Shown here piece by piece: positions 58,331 through 64,000 of a stretch of 64,000 bases of DNA (positions within the stretch are counted from its first letter, which is position 1; every line of letters begins with the position of its first letter). Below the pieces are notes generated by a model. It saw only the letters and a program-made list of their open reading frames with translations. It was not told the origin of the DNA and made no database searches. Position numbers and translations under genes: made by a program. The stretch spans positions 30,129 through 94,128 of the forward strand of contig JACRBJ010000082.1 in assembly GCA_016234555.1 (NCBI GenBank), read 5' to 3'. The DNA comes from Chloroflexota bacterium. GTDB taxonomy: Bacteria; Chloroflexota; Anaerolineae; Anaerolineales; Villigracilaceae.

Positions 58331-58651
58331 TTATTCTGCTTTTGTCTCTTTTTCTGATTTAAAGCGTGAATTTACATACTTTATCATCTGAAGCATCTTG
58401 ATTTGCGAATCAATGCCCGTGTACATAATTAAGATTGCGGCTATTAGCCAGAAAAAAACTGAGTCGTTGCTTGGATGCCAAAAAATTATCGACCCAACAA
58501 AAATCAAGATAAACAATATAAATGCAACAGATATTTTGGCGCGGACTTCGTAAAGGCTTAACAATTGCTTATCAGCATAATCAGGGTCTTGCAAGCATCG
58601 CATAAATTTTTCGTCATCCCGCTTGTGGTGGTTTTCAAGCCATTTGAACAT
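58331..58651 (-). CDS. Small AT-rich membrane protein
   Basis: A 106-residue protein with two membrane helices in the middle (A-F-I-L-F-I-L-I-F-V-G-S-I-I-F and F-F-W-L-I-A-A-I-L-I-M-Y) and charged ends. AGAGGA precedes the ATG. It is clearly AT-richer than its neighbours and unlike any family I know, so it may have been transferred. It lies alone between yvcK and the hydroxybutyryl-CoA dehydrogenase gene. Confidence 0.65.
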   Translation of the reverse strand: MFKWLENHHKRDDEKFMRCLQDPDYADKQLLSLYEVRAKISVAFILFILIFVGSIIFWHPSNDSVFFWLIAAILIMYTGIDSQIKMLQMIKYVNSRFKSEKETKAE

Positions 58652-58728
58652 TTGTCCTCTTTTTGTTTCAAAAATGATTTTGTTTTGTCGTTTTGATGGA
58701 ACAATTGTATTGAAGCCAACACAGCCTG

Positions 58729-59577
58729 TTACTGGTAACTATAGAATCCCCTGCCAGCCTTCTTTCCTAGATGCCCTGCATCTACCATTTTTCTGAGCAA
58801 ATATGCGGGACGGTATTTGTCCTCGCCCAAGTCTCTTTGTAAAACTTCGAGTATGAACAACACCACGTCCAGCCCGATCAGGTCTGCCAGTTCCAACGGT
58901 CCCATCGGATGGTTCATGCCGAGCTTCATTACCTGGTCGATGGCTTCCGGCGTGCCGACTCCCTCCTGCAAGGCAAAGACCGCCTCGTTGATCATCGGGC
59001 ACAGGATGCGGTTGGAGATAAAGCCCGGCGAGTCGTTCGCTTCGACAGGTTCCTTGCCCATCACCTTGCAAATGTCCGCAACGGTTTTTGCCGTTTCATC
59101 GGATGTGCCCAGCCCGCGGATGACTTCCACCAGCTTCATAAGCGGCACGGGATTCATGAAGTGCATCCCGATCACCCTGTCGGGACGGTTGGTCGCAGCG
59201 GCGATTTTTGTGATCGAAATGGACGACGTGTTCGAGGCGAGTATCACGCCTTCGCGGGCGGATGCATCCATATCCTTGAAAATTTTGAGCTTTACTTCGG
59301 GGTTTTCCGTTGCGGCTTCGATGACCAGGTCCGCATCCTTCATCGCGTTCATGTTCGGCACAAACTGGATCGCGTCCGCCGAAGCCTTTTGTTCCGCATC
59401 GATCATCCCCTTCTCCAGCAGCTTTGTCGTGGATCTGGCGATTGCCGCCTTTGCCTTTTCCAGCGCGGTAGATTGGACGTCCATGCAGGTGGCCTGATAG
59501 CCCGACGTCGCCGCGACCTGCGCGATGCCGTTGCCCATCGTCCCCGCGCCGATGACAAAGACGTGCCTGATGCTCAT
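58729..59577 (-). CDS. 3-hydroxybutyryl-CoA dehydrogenase
   Basis: A 282-residue enzyme. The ATG at 59577 after GGAAGG opens with the NAD motif V-I-G-A-G-T-M-G-N-G; the longer open frame upstream has no homology. E-A-A-T-E-N, S-N-T-S-S-I-S-I-T, the catalytic H-F-M-N-P-V-P (His) and the C-terminal N-H-P-M-G-P-L-E-L-A-D-L-I-G-L-D are standard. It interconverts acetoacetyl-CoA and 3-hydroxybutyryl-CoA. A thiolase gene is 2 kb away on the same strand, so the two likely work in butyrate-type or beta-oxidation chemistry. Confidence 0.95.
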   Translation of the reverse strand: MSIRHVFVIGAGTMGNGIAQVAATSGYQATCMDVQSTALEKAKAAIARSTTKLLEKGMIDAEQKASADAIQFVPNMNAMKDADLVIEAATENPEVKLKIFKDMDASAREGVILASNTSSISITKIAAATNRPDRVIGMHFMNPVPLMKLVEVIRGLGTSDETAKTVADICKVMGKEPVEANDSPGFISNRILCPMINEAVFALQEGVGTPEAIDQVMKLGMNHPMGPLELADLIGLDVVLFILEVLQRDLGEDKYRPAYLLRKMVDAGHLGKKAGRGFYSYQ

Positions 59578-60059
59578 TTCTGCGCCTTCCACAATTTCAT
59601 ATTGTTTTGAATCTGTTCGATATGACCGGGGATATGCGCCGAATAAAGCTCGATCCACTTCTCGAAGGTGTACGGCGCTTCGTATTCGGGGTGGACGACC
59701 GAATGGCTGAATACTTCGTCCGGCTGTTTCTTGAGCAATTCGTAGGTGGTCTTTCTCGCCAGCCGCGTGACCTCCAGTGCGTCTTCGAGGTTGTGTTCGT
59801 GGTAGTCCAGCACGTTTGCCCACACATCCTGGTCGTAGCCCATCAAGGTTCTGCCCGGCTCGGCAATTAGCTTTCGGGCGCGGAGGGCTGCATTGGACTC
59901 GCTGTCCGCGATGTGGATGATGATCTCGTGGACGCTCCATTCTGTTGGCGCAGGCTTGAATTTCATCGCCTCCTGCGGGACTTCCGCAAGCACGGCTTTC
60001 AACAGGTCATATCCGCGACCGTATAACTCGATTTTTTCGTTTCGTTCTTTCCTGTCCAT
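59574..60059 (-). CDS. DinB-family metal-binding protein
   Basis: A 161-residue four-helix protein of the DinB/YfiT type. The His metal site is probably formed by H-E-I-I-I-H-I-A-D in helix 2 and H-I-P-G-H-I-E-Q in the last helix. Many members use thiol cofactors such as bacillithiol or act on unknown small molecules. It overlaps the 3-hydroxybutyryl-CoA dehydrogenase start by 4 nt (ATGA), so the two are translated together. Confidence 0.9.
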   Translation of the reverse strand: MDRKERNEKIELYGRGYDLLKAVLAEVPQEAMKFKPAPTEWSVHEIIIHIADSESNAALRARKLIAEPGRTLMGYDQDVWANVLDYHEHNLEDALEVTRLARKTTYELLKKQPDEVFSHSVVHPEYEAPYTFEKWIELYSAHIPGHIEQIQNNMKLWKAQK

Positions 60060-60061
60060 TT

Positions 60062-60508
60062 TTATCTCCTTTTTCTAATGTTGTTTATTTCGTTTTGACC
60101 GGCTGCTTCCCATTCCTCAACCGTCATTTGCCAACTATGCTTGCATTTCCAGCAGTAAAGGCGATAGCCGACAAGGGTGCCTTCCTGCATTTCTTCACTG
60201 TCGTCGGACCGATCGAGGAGCGGTGCCATCATTTGCACAAGCCCGTCCCGATTCCTTTTGCTGAGAAGCAGGCTTCCAAACAGAAACAAAAGAGTAACCA
60301 CGGACCCAATGGGCGGCACAATTCCCTTGAGAAGCTGACTGACAGCCACCGCAATGAGAATTCCGCCGTTCAACACCAGGATGATGTATAAGATGGAACT
60401 CATCCGCCTGGATTTTTTAGACCTGTACCCTATGTGACTTAGTTTGGTCTCATATCCTCCGCAACGGGGGCATATCTTTCTTTGGTCAAAGCCCTGCCAA
60501 TCGGACAT
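60062..60508 (-). CDS. Zinc-ribbon membrane protein
   Basis: A 148-residue protein, start ATG at 60508. A zinc-binding C-P-R-C-G at the N-terminus and C-W-K-C near residue 128 could form a ribbon between the ends. Two membrane helices lie between (residues 37-85). Function unknown. It ends 2 nt before the DinB start, so it is part of the same operon and follows the SPFH gene. Confidence 0.75.
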   Translation of the reverse strand: MSDWQGFDQRKICPRCGGYETKLSHIGYRSKKSRRMSSILYIILVLNGGILIAVAVSQLLKGIVPPIGSVVTLLFLFGSLLLSKRNRDGLVQMMAPLLDRSDDSEEMQEGTLVGYRLYCWKCKHSWQMTVEEWEAAGQNEINNIRKRR

Positions 60509-60523
60509 GGGAATCAAACTTGG

Positions 60524-61027
60524 TTACACAATCTGAATGCTGTCGATCTGGATTTTGTCGGCTTCGAAGCCCCAGTCCCTGCCGGACCTGCGCAGTGCAT
60601 CCATCAGCTCGTCTTCGAGACGCCCTGTCAGGTTTGGCAGCTCGCTGCTGTTTTTGCTCGAGACGAAATCTCCGACCCTTGTTTCAATCAGTTTGAGGAG
60701 GGCGTTGTCCAGGTTTGGCACGTTTAACACACTTTTTTCGGGGTCGAATACCTTCCCCTCGAGATCAACGACAACGGAAGCCAGTCTGTTATCCCGCGTG
60801 GGCAGATTGACATAGCTGAAGTGATGTTTCTTCTCCACATCGACCCACATGAGGAGGTCGATAAGTGGGATGATGGTGACGAGACCGGGACCCCGGCTGC
60901 CGATGCTCCTTCCCATCCGCAGGACTACAACCCGCTTCCCCTCAGGTACGATCTTCATACCAGCCTGGAAAAATATGATGCCTGCGACAAGAACGATCGA
61001 GGCTATTGAAAAGATTATCCAAATCAT
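60524..61027 (-). CDS. Short SPFH/band-7 domain protein
   Basis: A 167-residue protein with an N-terminal membrane helix and an SPFH domain: V-P-E-G-K-R-V-V-V-L-R-M-G-R and G-P-G-L-V-T-I-I-P-L-I-D, then the beta-sandwich to residue ~165. Typical stomatin-like proteins continue with a long coiled coil, which is absent. AAGGAGG precedes the ATG. It probably marks a membrane microdomain, but may act differently from full-length family members. Confidence 0.87.
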   Translation of the reverse strand: MIWIIFSIASIVLVAGIIFFQAGMKIVPEGKRVVVLRMGRSIGSRGPGLVTIIPLIDLLMWVDVEKKHHFSYVNLPTRDNRLASVVVDLEGKVFDPEKSVLNVPNLDNALLKLIETRVGDFVSSKNSSELPNLTGRLEDELMDALRRSGRDWGFEADKIQIDSIQIV

Positions 61028-61039
61028 GTCGAAACCTCC

Positions 61040-61645
61040 TTAATGACCAGCTCCCAGCGGCCCCACCCAGCTTTCGGCGAATGCCAGAAATGCAGCGCTC
61101 GAAGGGTGACCATCCGACAGGGTGCGGGTTTTTATCGAACCTTTGACAGGTTCGTCGTTGACGAGAATCCTCCCCGAATTGCAGGGGCAGACGACGTTAC
61201 GCAGGTCGAAGTTCTGCTCGCCGGCGGGGAATTGGGTCCAGCTCAGGAATTTCCGGTCGAGCAGGTCAGCCCACTCGATGCTGATTCTGTTTCCTGCCGA
61301 CTGACAGGTGGCGACGTAGCGGAAACCGTCGAATGTATGCTCGCAATGAGCTTCATGATATGGCAATGCCGCAACAGGCACGTCGCTAAATTCTGGAAAA
61401 TGCTGTGTCAACGTGTCAACTAGAATACGTGCCAGCGAGATGTTGTCGGTGAAGATACCGCCGGAAGCCAGTGGGGAGTCGTGTACATCGAGCCACAGAA
61501 CCAGCGCATTTCCCACGCCATGCGGGCTGTAGGTGACGTGCCAATAGCTGGCAACGGCAACAGGCTGGTTGGTATCAGGCTTGAACAGGGTCAAGCCCGG
61601 ATTTTCTCCGCACAAATAAACCGGGTATTGGACGTCGATGGGCAT
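61040..61645 (-). CDS. Hypothetical protein
   Basis: A 201-residue soluble protein with no recognised domain. It is rich in His, Cys and Asp: P-Y-H-E-A-H-C-E-H and V-V-C-P-C-N-S-G may bind a metal. GGGAG precedes the ATG. It lies between the thiolase and SPFH genes in one operon, 15 nt after thiolase and 12 nt before SPFH. No function is assigned. Confidence 0.68.
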   Translation of the reverse strand: MPIDVQYPVYLCGENPGLTLFKPDTNQPVAVASYWHVTYSPHGVGNALVLWLDVHDSPLASGGIFTDNISLARILVDTLTQHFPEFSDVPVAALPYHEAHCEHTFDGFRYVATCQSAGNRISIEWADLLDRKFLSWTQFPAGEQNFDLRNVVCPCNSGRILVNDEPVKGSIKTRTLSDGHPSSAAFLAFAESWVGPLGAGH

Positions 61646-61660
61646 GTTGTCTCCCGTTGA

Positions 61661-62860
61661 TTAGTCGGTTTCGATTGCCATTGCCACGGCTTCGCCGCCG
61701 CCCAAACATAGCGAGACGATTCCACGCTTCAAGCCGCGGTCTTTCAAGGCGTAAATCAAAGTCGTCAGCACGCGCGCGCCGCTTGCACCCAATGGATGTC
61801 CAAGCGCAATGCCGCCGCCGTGGACGTTGACCTTATCCCAGTCCCAACCCTGGTCGGCGAGGGCGTAGCCGTCCGCGAGGACCTGGGCGGCAAACGCTTC
61901 GTTGAGTTCGACCAAATCCACATCGGCAAAGGTCCAGCCGACCTTGTCTAGCAGTTTGGAGATGGCGTGGATGGGCGCGGCAAACAAGTATTTGGGTTCG
62001 ACTGCCGCCTGCGTGTAGTCAATTATATAAGCAATTGGGTTGAGGTTGTTCTTCCTAGCGTAGGTGTGAGACGCGACCAGTACCGCCGCCGCGCCGTCGT
62101 TCATCGAGGAGGAGTTACCAGCCGTCACCTTACCGTCGGGTTTGAAGACAGACTTCAGTTTGGATAGCGACTCAAGCGAAGCATCCCTGCGCGGACCTTC
62201 GTCTGTGTCGAAAATCGTCGTTTCGCCCTTTCGCCCCGGGATTTGGATGGGAGCAATCTCAGCTTTGAATTTTCCCGCCTCCTGAGCGACAACCGCCTTT
62301 TGGTGAGAGCGGAGCGCAAACTCATCCATCGCCTCACGTGTGACCTTGTACTCGTCTGCGATGAATTCTGCCGCCATGCCCATGCCCCAATTCTCGAACG
62401 GATCCCACAGCCCATCGTGGAGCAGGGCGTCGGTTAGCAGCTGGTGACCGTATTTCATCTCGCCCAATCGCCCGTTAACCAGATAGGGGACGCGGCTCAT
62501 GGATTCCATTCCGCCCGCGACCAGCAAATCGGCATCCCCCGCGCGGACGGCTTGCGCCGCAAACATCACGGACTTCAAACCTGATCCGCAGACCTTGTTG
62601 ATTGTGCTTGCGCCGATGGAGGCGGGCAGCCCGGCAAAGATCGCCGCCTGCCGCGCGGGAGCCTGTCCGCTGCCAGCCTGAACCACGTGACCCATCAGCG
62701 CTTCCTCGATTTCCCTGGGATCAACTCCCGCGCGTTCTACTGCGGCTTGAATTGCTGCCGCGCCAAGTTTTACGGCGGGAACGCCGCTCAACCCGCCCTG
62801 GAATTTTCCAATCGCTGTACGTGCCGCGCTCAGAATCACGGCTTCTTTCCTCTCGCTCAT
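61661..62860 (-). CDS. Acetyl-CoA acetyltransferase (thiolase)
   Basis: A 399-residue thiolase. The acyl-binding Cys is in N-K-V-C-G-S-G-L-K-S (C91), His355 in G-H-P-L-G-A-S-G, and the second Cys in C-L-G-G-G (C385). It condenses two acetyl-CoA to acetoacetyl-CoA or the reverse. It is first in an operon that ends with 3-hydroxybutyryl-CoA dehydrogenase. A small GC hairpin (GGGCG/CGCCC, 62900-62919) lies upstream. Confidence 0.96.
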   Translation of the reverse strand: MSERKEAVILSAARTAIGKFQGGLSGVPAVKLGAAAIQAAVERAGVDPREIEEALMGHVVQAGSGQAPARQAAIFAGLPASIGASTINKVCGSGLKSVMFAAQAVRAGDADLLVAGGMESMSRVPYLVNGRLGEMKYGHQLLTDALLHDGLWDPFENWGMGMAAEFIADEYKVTREAMDEFALRSHQKAVVAQEAGKFKAEIAPIQIPGRKGETTIFDTDEGPRRDASLESLSKLKSVFKPDGKVTAGNSSSMNDGAAAVLVASHTYARKNNLNPIAYIIDYTQAAVEPKYLFAAPIHAISKLLDKVGWTFADVDLVELNEAFAAQVLADGYALADQGWDWDKVNVHGGGIALGHPLGASGARVLTTLIYALKDRGLKRGIVSLCLGGGEAVAMAIETD

Positions 62861-62980
62861 GGTCTCTCCTTTGGTTGACGCGTATTATAAAGCCTGATAA
62901 GGGCGAAAAAAGACGCCCTCAAATGAGAACGCCTGCTGTGCATTTTAAGAACTCCACCTCGACAAAATTATTTCACAAAC

Positions 62981-63358
62981 CTATTGCTTCATATTTGACG
63001 CAGTCCATTTTCCTGAAAACATTCTTCCCTTTATGGAATTAAAAGGTATATTAAACATGTCGGATTCAAATTTTCTGATCACATACCATACGCCATACAA
63101 AAAGATGCCTAAATAAAGCCCGGAGAGGGCCAGGAACAAAAACAACCTTAAGCGTGAAATTTCCTCCAATTTCCAATTAAAACCGCCTGCGACGCTGTAC
63201 AGTATAAAAATATAAGCCGCTGATCCTAAAATTACAACGCTTGTTTTGGTAATGTCGTTTTGACTTAATGCTAATATCCCAAACAACAAAGGGATGATAA
63301 AAATTGACACGACGTGAGTCGCTATTTTTAATTCATGTGTAATTTCACTGTCTTTCAT
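62981..63358 (-). CDS. Small AT-rich membrane protein
   Basis: A 125-residue protein with three to four membrane helices (I-F-I-I-P-L-L-F-G-I-L-A-L first) and charged turns. AT-rich with respect to the thiolase gene. The N-terminus is charged (M-K-D-S-E-I-T-H-E). No family recognised. A hairpin (TTGGCG/CGCCAA, 63406-63421) is upstream. It could be transferred DNA, near an IS end. Confidence 0.6.
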   Translation of the reverse strand: MKDSEITHELKIATHVVSIFIIPLLFGILALSQNDITKTSVVILGSAAYIFILYSVAGGFNWKLEEISRLRLFLFLALSGLYLGIFLYGVWYVIRKFESDMFNIPFNSIKGRMFSGKWTASNMKQ

Positions 63359-63494
63359 GGCGCTTACCTGTTGGGTGGCTTATTGATAACATGGAATTCA
63401 ATTGGTTGGCGAAACCGCCAACGGCTCGCGGTTCGTTGCGCTGGGGCGGAACGTGAACGGGCAATAAAGCCTGTGTCATTTCATCTTCCAAACT

Positions 63495-63806
63495 TCAACG
63501 GTTGAGCGATGCCATTACCTCTTGTGTGACATCTTTCCCGCCGCCGAGGTTAGTAACAACCGAGCCGATCGTGTAAATTGGTCCCCACGGGATGCCCCAC
63601 CAGCCTAATAGAAGAGAGGTCAGCGTATACCCTATGCCTGCTCCGAAGGCGCCTTCCCCTGCCTTGATGAAATAAATGCTGGAACTTCTTCTAAACGTCA
63701 TGATCAGGATCGAAATGCAATATTGAAAAATGACGAACTTTCCGCCTCTGGCAACTTCGGATCGTACATCTCCCACCGTCATACCTTCAAGTCCATTGAT
63801 TTTCAT
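63495..63806 (-). CDS. Small membrane protein
   Basis: A 103-residue protein starting at the ATG at 63806 with GAGGAG upstream. It has one hydrophobic segment near residue 30 (K-F-V-I-F-Q-Y-C-I-S-I-L-I) and a Gly-rich second (G-A-G-I-G-Y-T-L-T-S-L-L-L-G-W-W-G-I-P-W-G-P). The W-W-G-I-P-W-G-P-I-Y phrase is seen in small proteins of unknown function across bacteria. It is close to the IS end. Confidence 0.65.
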   Translation of the reverse strand: MKINGLEGMTVGDVRSEVARGGKFVIFQYCISILIMTFRRSSSIYFIKAGEGAFGAGIGYTLTSLLLGWWGIPWGPIYTIGSVVTNLGGGKDVTQEVMASLNR

Positions 63807-63859
63807 TTTGTGTTCTCCTCTCATTTTTCCCGATTTGGGTATCTTGTAATCGTCTGGTT

Positions 63860-64000
63860 TATTAGATCTCTTGCAAAAGTAGGCTAGTAAGCAGTTTTGA
63901 GCTCCATGTTACAGATGGCAGCGATCAGGTTAAAACGTAACCCAAAACGTTTGCGACGATTTCGATAACGTTCGCTCAAAATGCGAAAGATTTTCAAGCG
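63860..64000 (-). mobile_element. 3' end of an IS5-like insertion sequence
   Basis: The transposase end at 63884-64000 and the short following sequence AGATCTCTTGCAAAAGTA look like the terminal inverted repeat zone of an IS5-type element. The other end is beyond the window, so the exact border and target duplication cannot be fixed. Confidence 0.6.
63884..64000 (-). CDS. Transposase C-terminus (IS5-like), cut by window edge
   Basis: Read on the minus strand from the right edge the frame gives R-Y-R-N-R-R-K-R-F-G-L-R-F-N-L-I-A-A-I-C-N-M-E-L and ends at a stop at 63884-63886. This is the standard C-terminal end of IS5-family DDE transposases (R-x-F-G-L-R-x-N-L-I-A-x-I). Only ~38 residues are within the window. 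The IS end should lie around 63860-63880 (GATCTCTTGCAAAAGTA). Confidence 0.85.
   Translation of the reverse strand, partial: RLKIFRILSERYRNRRKRFGLRFNLIAAICNMELKTAY

Noticed and set aside
58729..59940. 403-residue version of the hydroxybutyryl-CoA dehydrogenase
   Set aside because: The first 121 residues lie antisense to or across the DinB gene in another frame and lack homology; the family starts at the ATG at 59577.

Overview
The window looks like chromosomal DNA of a Chloroflexota bacterium, probably class Anaerolineae. That is an inference from gene content and style: moderate-to-high GC, many multi-membrane proteins of unknown function, DUF4386-like proteins, LGFP-like secreted repeats, Atg22-like MFS, Asp/Thr/Pro-rich lipoprotein linkers, and short dispersed palindromes between genes. 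No rRNA operon, phage or CRISPR array is visible. The only clear insertion sequence is a transposase end at the right edge.

Layout, left to right. 1-10.6 kb: the 3' end of an MttB-type methyltransferase gene, a secreted pentapeptide-repeat protein, a divergent ABC exporter (ATPase opposite two permeases, the first carrying a PrsW-like intramembrane protease domain), then a glycerol-1-phosphate-dehydrogenase-like gene with a HAD phosphatase, a divergent TIM-barrel protein and a histidine-kinase-like ATPase whose phospho-acceptor His is replaced. 10.7-14 kb: an AT-rich orphan ORF followed by an attC-like repeat, then a YfcC transporter coupled to a DUF2817 peptidase-like gene. 14-20 kb: an eight-gene minus-strand operon of small membrane proteins plus one flavodoxin, divergent from an AraC regulator. 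20-24.6 kb: a 7TM sensor kinase, then a PadR-controlled operon of a membrane polyferredoxin and a tandem flavodoxin protein, with a clear operator. 24.6-30.7 kb: minus-strand metabolic genes, a MarR regulator and methyltransferase sharing an operator, a D-Ala-D-Ala-ligase-like gene, and two decayed gene remnants related to intact genes in this window.

30.8-35.7 kb: initiator tRNA, then an arsenic-type locus (ArsR, ArsP-like permease, thioredoxin-like protein, ACR3, a broken universal stress gene, and a thioredoxin-like paralogue without its cysteines). 35.8-39.1 kb: DegV, an AbrB-radical SAM-SPASM fusion and a thioredoxin-VKOR fusion. 39-43 kb: SmpB and WecC/WecB, which make UDP-ManNAcA for surface polysaccharide. 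43-51.5 kb: secreted proteins, three intramembrane proteases, a membrane-anchored FAD oxidoreductase and a second PadR. 51.6-54.6 kb: a large TIR-TM-coiled-coil-WD40 protein. 54.7-62.9 kb: MFS, PlsC, YvcK, 3-hydroxybutyryl-CoA dehydrogenase, DinB, SPFH and thiolase. 63-64 kb: two AT-rich small membrane proteins and an IS end.

No single large undescribed system is proven. The best candidates are the PrsW-ABC permease fusion, the PadR-ferredoxin-flavodoxin redox operon, the AraC-linked membrane operon, the radical SAM/VKOR pair, and the TIR-WD40 protein. Functions are assigned from motifs read by eye; no database search was run.
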